Shown here: positions 25,858 through 34,588 of the stretch, in pieces
Layout: each line of letters opens with the position of its first letter
Position numbering within the stretch: the stretch's first letter is position 1
Source of the DNA: a bacterium
GTDB taxonomy: Bacteria > Desulfobacterota > Desulfobulbia > Desulfobulbales > Desulfobulbaceae
Direction: 5' to 3'
Length of the DNA: 42,011 bases
Assembly: GCA_030538155.1 (NCBI GenBank)
Contig: JAUNUN010000026.1
Span: 1-42,011, forward strand
Program-made: the position numbers and the translations under genes
Notes under the pieces: generated by a model
Databases searched by the model: none
Seen by the model: the letters and a program-made list of their open reading frames with translations, nothing else
What the model was told of the DNA's origin: nothing

Positions 25858-27027
25858 TCAGGCCTCGATCTCATGCTCCACACCGATGGCAATCTTGTAC
25901 AGAATGGTGAGGACAAAGAAACCAGCTGCCCAGACTCCAGCAGTGATCAACAACTCATTCAAGTGAGGATAGTATTCGGTAATCTCATTGAGCGGGTTCG
26001 GAACAAAGCCGCCCAGTACAAAACCAATGCCCTTATCCAGCCAAAAGGCGATGAAGATAGAGGCGCAACCGGCACCCAGCCACAGATCATTTCCACGACG
26101 AGTGCCGGGGTAGCTCACAAGGGCAATCCCAATCACAAAGAGGATGAGGAAGGCCCACATAAACGGCACCAGGTTGTTGTACATATGGCCGTGATGCTCA
26201 AGTCCGAAGAAAAGGTACTCCAGAGTGTGGGTATGACCCGGAACCTGGGAATAGTAGCCCACGAAAAATTCGAGCCCCAGGAAGAACATGTTGGCAATGG
26301 CTGCATAGATGATAATGGTCACCATCTTGTCGATCGCTTCCTTGCCTGCATCGAAGTTGGCCACCCGCTTCAGGATGAGCGCCATAATGACGATCAGGGC
26401 GGGGCCTGCAGCAAAGGCGGAGGCGAGAAAGCGCGGAGCGATAATGGCGGAGAGCCAGAAATGTCTGCCGGGCAGACCGCAGTACAGCATAGCGGTGACG
26501 GTATGGATGGAAAAAGCAAAGGGAATAGAGAGGTAGACAAAAAAGTAAATCCACTTGGGCGGCGCCACCTGCTTACGCTCTGCAGTCAAGATAACCCAGC
26601 CGCAGAGGATGTTCAGGAACAGGTAACCCATGAGCACGACCATATCCCAGAACAGCATGGAGTTCGGGGTAGGATGGAGCATCACGTTCAGGGCACGCAA
26701 AGGCTGGCCAAGATCCACCATGATGAACATCATGCACATGAGCAGCGCAGAAATGGCAAGAAATTCACCCAGGATGGTAATACGGCCAAAGGCCTTGAAA
26801 TTATGAATGTAGAAGGGCAGCACCAGCATAACCCCTCCCGCAGCCACGCCGACCAGGAAGGTGAACTGGGAAATATAGAGGCCCCAAGAGACATCACGAC
26901 TCATGCCGGTGATGCCCAGACCGTAGAAATACTGGCGCAGGTAGCAGATGCCGCCTATGGCTACTATAAAGCCCAGGAAGGCCAGCCACATCCAGTAGTA
27001 GTTATTTCCTTTGAGCGCTTTCTCAAA
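25858..27027 (-). CDS. dsrP: DsrP, NrfD-like quinone-interacting membrane subunit
   Basis: 389 aa from the ATG at 27027 (a TTG at 27045 would overlap dsrO). About ten hydrophobic segments, with the NrfD/PsrC-family features SWGLYISQFTFLVGVAAGG near residues 45-65 and FWDMVVLMGYLFLNILCGW. Together with DsrO it forms the quinone-side module of DsrMKJOP, exchanging electrons between the menaquinone pool and periplasmic redox partners. Last gene of the operon, followed by a strong terminator. Confidence 0.94.
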   Translation of the reverse strand, partial: FEKALKGNNYYWMWLAFLGFIVAIGGICYLRQYFYGLGITGMSRDVSWGLYISQFTFLVGVAAGGVMLVLPFYIHNFKAFGRITILGEFLAISALLMCMMFIMVDLGQPLRALNVMLHPTPNSMLFWDMVVLMGYLFLNILCGWVILTAERKQVAPPKWIYFFVYLSIPFAFSIHTVTAMLYCGLPGRHFWLSAIIAPRFLASAFAAGPALIVIMALILKRVANFDAGKEAIDKMVTIIIYAAIANMFFLGLEFFVGYYSQVPGHTHTLEYLFFGLEHHGHMYNNLVPFMWAFLILFVIGIALVSYPGTRRGNDLWLGAGCASIFIAFWLDKGIGFVLGGFVPNPLNEITEYYPHLNELLITAGVWAAGFFVLTILYKIAIGVEHEIEA

Positions 27028-27037
27028 CATGACAGCC

Positions 27038-27874
27038 TCACACAATATAGAAGACGGAAGGAAGCGTTCCCATGGACGGATTCCGCTGCACGGTATGATG
27101 CTGCTTCAGCATTTGCCTGATCTCGGATTCCGGATCATTCAAGTTGCCGAAGACCATCGCCTTGCTATCGCCGCAGGCTTCCACGCAGGCGGGTTGCAGG
27201 CCAACCCGCAAACGTTCGGCGCAGAAGTTGCATTTCTCCACCACGCCTCGGGTACGAGTGGGGAAAGCTTTGTTCAGGCTGGCGGGATCGATATACGGCC
27301 TGGGATCATACCAGTTGAAACTGCGGCTACCGTACGGACAGCCGGCCATGCAGAAGCGACAGCCGATGCAGCGATGGAAGTCCATAATGACAATGCCGTT
27401 CTCATCGCGGAAGGTAGCCTTGGTGGGACAGACGCGAACACAGGGTGGATTGTCACAGTGGTTGCACAATACCGGCAGGGTAAACTCTGCATTCGCCTGA
27501 TCGCGATACAAGGTTTCCTGCTCCGGAAAGGCGTTTTCATAGTGGGTCATCCAGATCCACTTGATCTCGTCCTTCTTGTTCGGAAGCTGCGGTACGTTGT
27601 GCTCTATGTGGCAAGCACGCATTACTTTTTCGCCCAAGCTTGAATCTTCCCTAAATTTGCGGGCATCAATGAGCATGCCGTAGCGCGTTACGCAAGGGGC
27701 ATTGTTAGCAGCTTGGTCAGCAGCGGCCTGCTGAGGTGCAGCATCGGCTTCCCCGGTTGCAGCCAGGGCCGTTTGTGCGCCATCGACCAGGCGGCCTATA
27801 CCGGTGGTCGCTCCAAGCCCGGCCAAGGTGGAAATACCAGCTACCTTAAGAAAGTTCCTTCGTTTTTGATCCAT
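27038..27874 (-). CDS. dsrO: DsrO, periplasmic iron-sulfur subunit (Tat-exported)
   Basis: 278 aa. A twin-arginine signal (RRNFLK at residues 5-10) plus hydrophobic stretch shows export in folded form. Three complete four-cysteine motifs are seen: CNHCDNPPCVRVC, CIGCRFCMAGC and CNFC with a later ACVEAC. The position of the first ferredoxin motif of HmcB/NrfC-like proteins (after RYGMLIDARKF) keeps only the terminal RAC and lacks the other three cysteines, so three rather than four [4Fe-4S] clusters are predicted here. It passes electrons between DsrJ and DsrP in the periplasm. Confidence 0.94.
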   Translation of the reverse strand: MDQKRRNFLKVAGISTLAGLGATTGIGRLVDGAQTALAATGEADAAPQQAAADQAANNAPCVTRYGMLIDARKFREDSSLGEKVMRACHIEHNVPQLPNKKDEIKWIWMTHYENAFPEQETLYRDQANAEFTLPVLCNHCDNPPCVRVCPTKATFRDENGIVIMDFHRCIGCRFCMAGCPYGSRSFNWYDPRPYIDPASLNKAFPTRTRGVVEKCNFCAERLRVGLQPACVEACGDSKAMVFGNLNDPESEIRQMLKQHHTVQRNPSMGTLPSVFYIV

Positions 27875-27897
27875 CTGTCATTCTCCTTCTTAGCCGT

Positions 27898-28272
27898 TCA
27901 CTCAACAGGAGCAATATGGCAATCCCAGCAGTAAGGCCTTACTGAGGAATAGTCGTGGCATTTGTCGCAGAAATTTACCTTACTGGTGTGGCATTCCATG
28001 CAGTTGAGCTGCAAGCTTTTCGGATAGGCCTTGCCCTCTATGACAATGCTGCTCGTATCGCCGTCGCGGACCACTTCATCCCGCCAGACATTGAGCAACT
28101 GCATGTGCTTGGCCCGCATCTCCGTAGCCGGCAGAACGCAGGACTTGGAATTCGTCGGCATAACCAGTTCAGGTGCGGCCTTAGTTGCGCCGCGATTGTA
28201 AAAAAACGGTATGGTGACGAGCAGGACGAAGACAACCAGCCCTATAATGATTTTACCACGGTCGTACATCAC
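27898..28272 (-). CDS. dsrJ: DsrJ, membrane-anchored triheme cytochrome c
   Basis: 124 aa. One N-terminal membrane anchor (~residues 7-25) is followed by a periplasmic domain with three CxxCH haem motifs: CMECH, CDKCH and CWDCH. A conserved cysteine, Cys45 in NSKSCVLPATEM, corresponds to the unusual axial haem ligand described for DsrJ of other organisms. Short and haem-rich as expected. The gene sits between dsrK and dsrO in the standard order. Confidence 0.95.
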   Translation of the reverse strand: MMYDRGKIIIGLVVFVLLVTIPFFYNRGATKAAPELVMPTNSKSCVLPATEMRAKHMQLLNVWRDEVVRDGDTSSIVIEGKAYPKSLQLNCMECHTSKVNFCDKCHDYSSVRPYCWDCHIAPVE

Positions 28273-28296
28273 GCTTCCTCCAGTTCTGCCGATATT

Positions 28297-29928
28297 CTAA
28301 ACCAAGGTCCTGAGACCCTCGGTCAATTCCTGCCGTTGCTCGCCTTCTATTACCAGGGCATTGCCCACCAGTTCACTCAGGCCTGCCACCTCAACCTCCG
28401 GCACCCAGTAGCTCATCAGAGTGGACAGGGTGGCGCGGTCAATGGCGCACACGCAGCCCAGGGTGTTTACCCCGTGCTTCTCGTGCACGTACTTGACGGC
28501 ATTGGCCCGAGGCAGGCCGGAACGCATACGCAGTTCCATAATCTCGTCGGTATTCAGCGCCGTACCGGATCCGCAGCAGAAGGTGCGCTCGCGGATGGTG
28601 TTTTCCGGCATCTCGTACCACTTTTCTACCACATGATCGAGGATGTAGCGCGGTTCATCCAAAAGCCCCATGGCCCGGGCCGGGTTACAAGAGTCGTGGA
28701 AGGTCGGGACGATATGGGAGTTTCGGCTCGGATCGAGTTTGATCTTGCCGTTTTTGATCAGGTCGGCGGTGAACTCGGAGATATGCACCATCTTGGTGGA
28801 TTTGGCGTTGTCAAAGACCGTGCCCGTGATCGGCGACTTGGGTACTTCCAAGAAGTCGGTCGGCCCGTTCATGGTATCCATGTACTGGTGGATGACGCGC
28901 CACATGTGGCCGCACTCACCGCCCAAGATCCACTTCACGCCCAGACGTTTTGCCTCGGCATACATCTTGGCATTGAGCTTCTTCATCATCTCATTGGAGG
29001 TGAAGAGACCGAAGTTGCCGCCTTCAGAGGCATAGGTGGACCAAGTATAATCCAGACCGATGGCTTCAAACAGGAGTAGATAGCCCATACAGGTAAAGAT
29101 ACCCGGCTCGGCAAAGACGTCGGCAGAGGGGGTGATGAACAAAACCTCAGCACCTTTGCGGTTAAAGGTCGGATTGACCTTCACTCCGGTGAGGTTTTCG
29201 ACATCTTCGCAGAGGAAATCCACGTTACCCTTGAAGGCCTGCGGCGTCAGGCCCATGTGGTTACCGGTGCGGTTGGAGTTCGCTACCGGCTCCATGGCCC
29301 AGTTGATACCGATGCCCACCAGATGCAGCAGTTCGCGCAGCATCATGGTGATTTCTGCAGTATCTATGCCGTAAGGACAGAACACGGAACAGCGGCGACA
29401 TTCGGTGCACTGGTAGGCATACATAAACCATTCCTTGAGCACACCTACGGTCATTTCCCGACCACCCGCCAGTTTACCCAGAATCTTGCCTGCCAGGGTA
29501 AAGTCGTTGCGGTACACGGAACGCAAGAGTTCCGCCCGCAGAACCGGCATGTTTTTGGGATCGCCGGTACCGAGGAAAAAGTGGCACTTATCAGAGCAGG
29601 CGCCACAGCGCACACAGCAATCCATGAAGATTTTCAGGGAACGGAAGCGGTCCAAGCGATCAGCCAGACCCTGCAGGATGATCTCCTTCCAGTTTTCCGG
29701 CAGCTTCCAGTCTTCATCTTCCGGATTCCACTCGCGGGCATTGGGGAAGCTGACTCCCTGCTGGTTGTTGAGATACTCCAGCTTGTCCGCCTTGGTCGGG
29801 TAGGCGTAGTTTCCGGGTTTGAAGACCGCAGGAACTTCCATCCACGGTTTGTTCGGGTAGGCCCCTGTCATCAGGGAGGGCCCTTGGGCAACGCTTTGCG
29901 CCAGTTTATCAACCTTTACGACTGCCAT
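28297..29928 (-). CDS. dsrK: DsrK, HdrD-like catalytic iron-sulfur subunit
   Basis: 543 aa, cytoplasmic. Two [4Fe-4S] motifs lie at about residues 105-175 (CVRCGACSDKC and CTECRRCSVFCPYG). The C-terminal CCG domain shows HDSCNPAR, ERTFCCGSGTALN and GCVC, forming the special non-cubane/[4Fe-4S] catalytic cluster as in heterodisulfide reductase HdrD. It is thought to reduce the DsrC trisulfide/disulfide at the membrane, receiving electrons from DsrM. No dsrC gene lies in the window. Confidence 0.95.
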   Translation of the reverse strand: MAVVKVDKLAQSVAQGPSLMTGAYPNKPWMEVPAVFKPGNYAYPTKADKLEYLNNQQGVSFPNAREWNPEDEDWKLPENWKEIILQGLADRLDRFRSLKIFMDCCVRCGACSDKCHFFLGTGDPKNMPVLRAELLRSVYRNDFTLAGKILGKLAGGREMTVGVLKEWFMYAYQCTECRRCSVFCPYGIDTAEITMMLRELLHLVGIGINWAMEPVANSNRTGNHMGLTPQAFKGNVDFLCEDVENLTGVKVNPTFNRKGAEVLFITPSADVFAEPGIFTCMGYLLLFEAIGLDYTWSTYASEGGNFGLFTSNEMMKKLNAKMYAEAKRLGVKWILGGECGHMWRVIHQYMDTMNGPTDFLEVPKSPITGTVFDNAKSTKMVHISEFTADLIKNGKIKLDPSRNSHIVPTFHDSCNPARAMGLLDEPRYILDHVVEKWYEMPENTIRERTFCCGSGTALNTDEIMELRMRSGLPRANAVKYVHEKHGVNTLGCVCAIDRATLSTLMSYWVPEVEVAGLSELVGNALVIEGEQRQELTEGLRTLV

Positions 29929-29964
29929 TGCTCTATCCTTGTAGCGTTAGTGTTCACACGTGGG

Positions 29965-30990
29965 TCAAGCTGTTTCGCCGGCCTGCGGAGCCAATTCCTT
30001 TTCCACCGGAATGCCCTGTTCCACCATGTCTTCACGGAACTCATCCTCATAGCTGGCATAGGAGTGCGGTTTGATCGGCGGGTTCCACGGATTGATATGA
30101 CGTTTCATGCGTGAGTCGTTGGCCATATTCCTGGTCGGGCTCAGGAAGACGCCGCCCATGTGCATGAGTTTGCTGAAGGGGAAGTAGGCCAGGAGCACAC
30201 ACACTAAAAAGAGGTGCACATAAAAAAGGGCGCTGATGTCTGAAACGATGGTGGGATGAAAGGTAACCAAACCCAGTGCCAGTTGCTTGACCGCCTCGAT
30301 ATCCACGTTGGCGCGCAGGAAAAACCGCATGAGGATGCCGGAACCTGCAATCGCCAGGAGCAGGAAGAGCGGGAAGTAATCGTTTGCCAACGAGAGGTAA
30401 CGAACCTGCGGGTTGCTGAGTCGGCGCAGAAAGAGAAAGCCCAGTGCCAGCACGATGGTGACGTCGGTGATGTACATCAGCGGCGAGCCGATCTGCAGCA
30501 GCGAGTCCATGGTTTCCATCCAGGCGACAACACCAGGCACCGGCTCCAGAAACAGGCGCAGATGGCGGAGAATGATCACCAAAAAGCTGTAGTGGAAGAC
30601 GATACCGAAAAGCCACAGCCATTTGCTGGATTCATAGGTCAGCTTGGGGCCGTCATAAACGGTTGCCTTGGTATTGCGCCAGAGGGAGCGAAAAAGGAAA
30701 ATTTCAAGAAACATCCTGGCCACCACCTGGGAGGTGGTGTTCGGCGCTTCCAGCTTGTCCTGCTTGATCCAGGGAAGGGAATACTGCTGGCCGCAGGTGG
30801 TGGGAATCTTAAAGGGAACCGGGGACTTGCTCCAGTGGTAGACCCGGTAAATGAAGCCCCCGATAAAAAGGGCCACAGCGAGATAGGGAATGACCACGCC
30901 GAAAAGATATTGCATTCCGGGGATCTGCACTCCTATCAAGGCAATCAGGATCAGGGCAATAACTGCCGCCAGCGGGAAGGCGTACTTCAT
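29965..30990 (-). CDS. dsrM: DsrM, NarI-like cytochrome b membrane subunit
   Basis: 341 aa with about six hydrophobic segments. The NarI/HdrE-like core contains LWLFGIVFHYSFLVIILRHLRLFLEPVPG with paired histidines for haem b and a second His-bearing helix (FYVHLFLVCVLLAYFPFSKLMHMGG). It transfers electrons between menaquinol and DsrK. A strong AAGGAGTGATC ribosome binding site precedes the ATG. It is first of dsrMKJOP, ~100 bp downstream of the RsbRD_N-domain gene. Confidence 0.94.
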   Translation of the reverse strand: MKYAFPLAAVIALILIALIGVQIPGMQYLFGVVIPYLAVALFIGGFIYRVYHWSKSPVPFKIPTTCGQQYSLPWIKQDKLEAPNTTSQVVARMFLEIFLFRSLWRNTKATVYDGPKLTYESSKWLWLFGIVFHYSFLVIILRHLRLFLEPVPGVVAWMETMDSLLQIGSPLMYITDVTIVLALGFLFLRRLSNPQVRYLSLANDYFPLFLLLAIAGSGILMRFFLRANVDIEAVKQLALGLVTFHPTIVSDISALFYVHLFLVCVLLAYFPFSKLMHMGGVFLSPTRNMANDSRMKRHINPWNPPIKPHSYASYEDEFREDMVEQGIPVEKELAPQAGETA

Positions 30991-31028
30991 CGATCACTCC
31001 TTCACATACATTTTAACAACCGCAAATC

Positions 31029-31052
31029 AGCCTGTCTGTAAGCAGGCAGGCT
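31029..31052 (-). other. Stable 10-bp hairpin between the RsbRD_N gene and dsrM
   Basis: AGCCTGTCTG (31029-31038) pairs with CAGGCAGGCT (31043-31052) around a TAAG loop; there is one G-U pair on one strand and one A-C mismatch on the other. No T run follows on the minus strand, so it looks more like an RNA processing or stability element, or a weak attenuator, than a full terminator. Confidence 0.45.
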
Positions 31053-31087
31053 CGCTGTCCTTCTGCATGGACAGGACGACTTGCCTC

Positions 31088-31636
31088 CTATTGTTCCCTA
31101 TCCGCCCCCTGCTGGGCATCAGCATCCAACAAGCGGGAGGGACAACCTCCATCCGTGAACATGGCCCTTCCGCTCTTCAACTCATGAATGCGATTCAGAT
31201 ACAGTTGCTCGCGGCAGCGGCAGTACAGGTCAAAGGCCATCAGCGCCACCCGTTCCACCGCGCAATCGAATTCATTGAGCTGGCCAGCCAGCGGGCCGCT
31301 TTGGGCGTCCGCGCCCAGCACTTCCTTGACCACCCATTTCAGCTCAAGGAAGGGGACAACCGCCTGTGAAGCCGAAAAATCCTGCACGGCCCGAATGCGT
31401 ACAACCTGATCAAGCGGCCGGGCAAAGGCTTCTTGGTTAGCCTCTTCGCACAACAGTTCAAACACTGCGGCCAAACCGCTGCGAACCTGCATCCCCACAG
31501 GATTGGCGAAAAGATCCTGCGATTTTATAAAAAACCCCGGAGATCTGTAGCTGTTCAGGGTTCTTTCGAGCCAGATATCAAGTATCTGTTTTTGCTTTGC
31601 CGCAATTGCTTTGGCAAGGTCTTCGTATGCAGCCAT
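31088..31636 (-). CDS. RsbRD_N-domain protein upstream of dsrMKJOP
   Basis: 182 aa from the ATG at 31636 (a TTG directly before it is also possible), preceded by AAGGAGTG. The sequence fits the RsbRD N-terminal domain: an opening helix KQKQILDIWLERTLNSY, DQVVRIRAVQDFSASQAVVPFLELKWVVKEVL in the middle and a C-terminal helix AFDLYCRCREQLY. It lacks any STAS, kinase or DNA-binding domain. In RsbR-type proteins this domain is a sensory helical bundle. A free-standing copy directly before dsrM suggests a sensory or assembly role for the Dsr complex. No enzymatic role can be assigned. Confidence 0.78.
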   Translation of the reverse strand: MAAYEDLAKAIAAKQKQILDIWLERTLNSYRSPGFFIKSQDLFANPVGMQVRSGLAAVFELLCEEANQEAFARPLDQVVRIRAVQDFSASQAVVPFLELKWVVKEVLGADAQSGPLAGQLNEFDCAVERVALMAFDLYCRCREQLYLNRIHELKSGRAMFTDGGCPSRLLDADAQQGADREQ

Positions 31637-31709
31637 CAACCCTCACTCCTTGAGGCGTAATTGCTTGCCTGTACGCAGTAAAAAAATGAATGAGGATTCA
31701 TACAGGACA

Positions 31710-31738
31710 GCTCTAGCATGATTGATAGGTTGTTTCAA
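31710..31738 (-). promoter_or_regulatory. Possible sigma-70 promoter for the RsbRD_N-dsrMKJOP operon
   Basis: On the minus strand TTGAAA (31738-31733) and TAGAGC (31715-31710) are 17 bp apart, about 75 bp before the first gene. The -35 is good and the -10 weak. It is the best candidate in the gap after prc. Confidence 0.3.
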
Positions 31739-31774
31739 GAAAAAAAATCAATAGCCTGCACCGGCGGAACCACT

Positions 31775-33877
31775 TTATTTTGCCGCGTTTGCAAACAGTT
31801 CCAACGAGAGCTGTACATAGGGATCAAGTGCCAGGATTTCCTCCAGTTTCTTCTCGTTTTTCTTCTGCCCTCCGCTTTCGTTTTCTTCTTCATCCGGCGT
31901 TTCCAGAAGACCGGCAGCCTTCGCCTCTTCACGGGCCTGGGCAAGAATTTGACGTTCGCGCCACATGTCGTCTGCGGTCACCGTGACCACAGTCTGCTGC
32001 GCGCGGATTCTGGCTTTTTCGCTTTCCTCAAAAATTTTCTGAAAACTCGGGCTGCTAGCGACCCAGTTTGCACCCTCCTGCTCAGCCTGCACACGGTCGA
32101 ATCGGGGGCCCTGCCAAATCTGATAGGGCACCGGCAAGACCTGATCCCAGGGCAGGGCATAGTCCATGTACTGTTCCCCGCTTTCCAGGTGATCCAGCAT
32201 GGAGGGCACAACAAGATCCGGGCTCACCCCTCGGAACTGGGTAGAACCGCCGTTGATGCGGTAGAATTTCTGAATGGTCATCTTCAGGGCGCCCAGATCG
32301 CTCACCTTGCTGCGGGAGCGGAACAGGGGCAGGTAGCGGTTCAGATCCATCATGGCCTGCACCGTGCCCTTGCCGTGGGTGTGCTTGCTGCCGATAACCA
32401 TGGCCCGACCATAGTCCTGCATGGCAGCGGCCAGAATTTCGGATGCCGAGGCGCTGAACTGGTTCACCAGCACCACCATCAGGCCGCCATACTCCACGGA
32501 GAGGTCCTCATCGGCCCGCACCGTGATAGCGCCTTCGCCGTCCCGCACCTGCACCACCGGGCCGCCGGGAAGAAACAGGCCGGAGATGCTGACCGCGTCG
32601 TCAAGTGCGCCGCCGCCGTTGTTGCGCAAATCAAGAATCAGGCCTTCGATACCGGAATTTTTAAGCTGCCGGATAATGCGGCGGGTATCATCGGTGGCAT
32701 TGCGTGGCGGGCCCTGCTTGCCGTCGGCGTTGAAGTCCCGATAAAAACTTGGGATGCGGATATAGCCAATAGCTTTGCCCTGGCCGGTGTGCAGCAGCGC
32801 GGATTTTACGTAGGTTTCTTCCAGCCGCACCACATCGCGTACAATGGCGACACTCATCCTGCCGCCACCGGGCTTGCGCACGGTCAGCACCACTTCGCTA
32901 CCCTTGGGTCCGCGGATCAGGCTGACAGCTTCGCGAATACGCATTTCCGAAATATCAATGGGCTCGCCACCCTTTTCCGCAACACTTAAAATGGTATCCT
33001 CGGCTTGGAGCTGCCCCTGTTTTTCCGCCGCAGAACCGGGCAGAATCCGCACCACCTTGATCAGACCTTCATCCTCACGCAAAAGAGCGCCGATCCCTTC
33101 GAGGGAACCGCTCATCTGGATGTCGAAATCTTCCTTGGTCGTGGGCGGCATGTAGTTGGAGTGCGGATCAAAGCCACGCGCGACCGCATCAAAGTAACGG
33201 TCATAGTGGTCTTGCCTGGTCTGCTGCTGCAGGCGCTGCATGGAGCGGTGGCTGCTCTCCCGAACCTTGCGGATAGTTTCGGCCATCAACTCCGGGTGCA
33301 CGGCCGGGTCAGCCTGCTGGTATTTCTCGGGCTCAGCCTTTTTCTTGTCTTCAATGGCCTCAAAAAAACTGTCCAGCGCTTGCATTTTCAAGGAGAGCCG
33401 CCAGCGTTCCCGCAGGGCGTTCGTATCTGGAACAAAATCCAGCTTCTTCGGATCGACCTCAAGGGTTTCCTTGAGCTTGAAATCAAAACCAGCGTCAAGG
33501 ATAGGGTCTATCATAGCGTCGACCTCGCGGATACGCGCATCCAAAAGACGCCTGCCTACATCGGGCAGGCGGATATTCCCGCTTTTGAGTTCATCGTCGA
33601 TACGGTCCCTAAACCTGTTCAGCTCCTGCAGATCCGCCTGCAAAAGGAAGCGCTTGCGCGGGTCCAGCTGACGCAGATAAAGGTCGTATATCTTGAAGGA
33701 AAGGGCGTCATTGATCCGTTCATGGCCGAAATGGCGGGCCGCCAGTTGCTGGCTGACCATGTAGGCGACAAGCTGGTTGCGCTCAAAGTCAAAGGACTCG
33801 GGAAGCGCTTTGGCAGAAGCCGAAGCAGGCGTGAGCAAGAGAAGAACAGCTAGAACACAAAAAGTGAAATAACGCAT
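31775..33877 (-). CDS. prc: Carboxy-terminal (tail-specific) protease Prc/Tsp
   Basis: 700 aa with a Sec signal peptide (residues 1-~22). Order: an N-terminal helical domain (~25-250, including YDRYFDAVARGFDPHSNYMPP), a PDZ domain (~250-340, GSLEGIGALLREDEGLIKVVRILPGSAA), the S41 peptidase core (~350-510) and a C-terminal domain. The Ser-Lys dyad is probably Ser477 in FSASASEI and Lys503 in THGKGTVQ. EGLILDLRNNGGG is the oxyanion-side strand. It degrades or trims proteins at their C-termini in the periplasm, affecting envelope homeostasis. Full length compared with E. coli Prc. Confidence 0.93.
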   Translation of the reverse strand: MRYFTFCVLAVLLLLTPASASAKALPESFDFERNQLVAYMVSQQLAARHFGHERINDALSFKIYDLYLRQLDPRKRFLLQADLQELNRFRDRIDDELKSGNIRLPDVGRRLLDARIREVDAMIDPILDAGFDFKLKETLEVDPKKLDFVPDTNALRERWRLSLKMQALDSFFEAIEDKKKAEPEKYQQADPAVHPELMAETIRKVRESSHRSMQRLQQQTRQDHYDRYFDAVARGFDPHSNYMPPTTKEDFDIQMSGSLEGIGALLREDEGLIKVVRILPGSAAEKQGQLQAEDTILSVAEKGGEPIDISEMRIREAVSLIRGPKGSEVVLTVRKPGGGRMSVAIVRDVVRLEETYVKSALLHTGQGKAIGYIRIPSFYRDFNADGKQGPPRNATDDTRRIIRQLKNSGIEGLILDLRNNGGGALDDAVSISGLFLPGGPVVQVRDGEGAITVRADEDLSVEYGGLMVVLVNQFSASASEILAAAMQDYGRAMVIGSKHTHGKGTVQAMMDLNRYLPLFRSRSKVSDLGALKMTIQKFYRINGGSTQFRGVSPDLVVPSMLDHLESGEQYMDYALPWDQVLPVPYQIWQGPRFDRVQAEQEGANWVASSPSFQKIFEESEKARIRAQQTVVTVTADDMWRERQILAQAREEAKAAGLLETPDEEENESGGQKKNEKKLEEILALDPYVQLSLELFANAAK

Positions 33878-33924
33878 GACAACCTCGGTAATAACTCAGA
33901 GCCGCGCCGGCGCAGCCGCTGTGT

Positions 33925-34554
33925 TTACAGCGGACTGACCACCTTGGCCGCCCGGACAGTGGCGTCCATGATGGCAAACATATTGGAAATCTGCCCGACT
34001 TGTATGGCTGATTTGAGTTGATAAAAATCAAGACAGGTTCCGCAGACGAGAATCTCAACTCCTCCGGCCTGCAAATCGCGCAGGGCTTCAAGGGCACCGG
34101 ACTCAGTGGTGACCAGCCGTACCCCGCTGTTATACAGAATAACGGCCTCGGGCAGGGGATCGACCTTGACTATGGTCTGCACATAGGTCTGCAGCAGGGC
34201 CCAGCCCAATTCGTCATTCCCTCGGCCCATGGTATCGGCACTGATCACGTAGACCAGCCCGCCCTGCTCGTCTGGGACCGGCACATCGCAGTGAAACTCC
34301 TCTGCGTGCGGATGAGCGCCGCTATTCACCCTGCTTTCCTGCGCCGCGATGCTCAGGCGATAGCAGTCGGCAGCCACCTGTTCCACCTGCACCAAATGGC
34401 CCATGCGGCCGGCAAGGCGCTGCACATTCTTGCTGGAGGCCTCGTTATCCACCAACACTTCAAGATGACTTGCGCCCTGTTCCAGGGCTTCCTTCACCTG
34501 CAAAACAGGTTGTGGGCAGGGTAAGCCCCTGCAGTCAAGCTCTTTTTGGCTCAT
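33925..34554 (-). CDS. yedF: YedF, sulfurtransferase-like selenium-metabolism protein
   Basis: 209 aa from the ATG at 34554, which follows a clear GGAGGG; the frame start at 34575 lacks support. Residues 1-~75 are a TusA/SirA-like domain with the key Cys13 in LDCRGLPCPQPVLQVKEAL. Residues ~100-205 are a DsrE/F-like domain (VYVISADTMGRGNDELGWALLQTYVQT) with a conserved Cys in GVEILVCGTCLDFY. This two-domain form is known from organisms that make selenoproteins or selenouridine and is proposed to handle reduced selenium. The selenium genes themselves are not in the window. Confidence 0.9.
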   Translation of the reverse strand: MSQKELDCRGLPCPQPVLQVKEALEQGASHLEVLVDNEASSKNVQRLAGRMGHLVQVEQVAADCYRLSIAAQESRVNSGAHPHAEEFHCDVPVPDEQGGLVYVISADTMGRGNDELGWALLQTYVQTIVKVDPLPEAVILYNSGVRLVTTESGALEALRDLQAGGVEILVCGTCLDFYQLKSAIQVGQISNMFAIMDATVRAAKVVSPL

Positions 34555-34588
34555 AGATTCCCTCCGCAGCGTCAATCAACCAAATCCG

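Noticed and set aside
25873..27120. 415-codon open frame on the plus strand
   Set aside because: Antisense to dsrP/dsrO; composition is His/Gln-rich as expected from the reverse of a membrane protein gene, with no family resemblance.
27955..29079. 374-codon open frame on the plus strand
   Set aside because: Antisense to dsrJ/dsrK, which are unmistakable; no domain seen in the antisense product.
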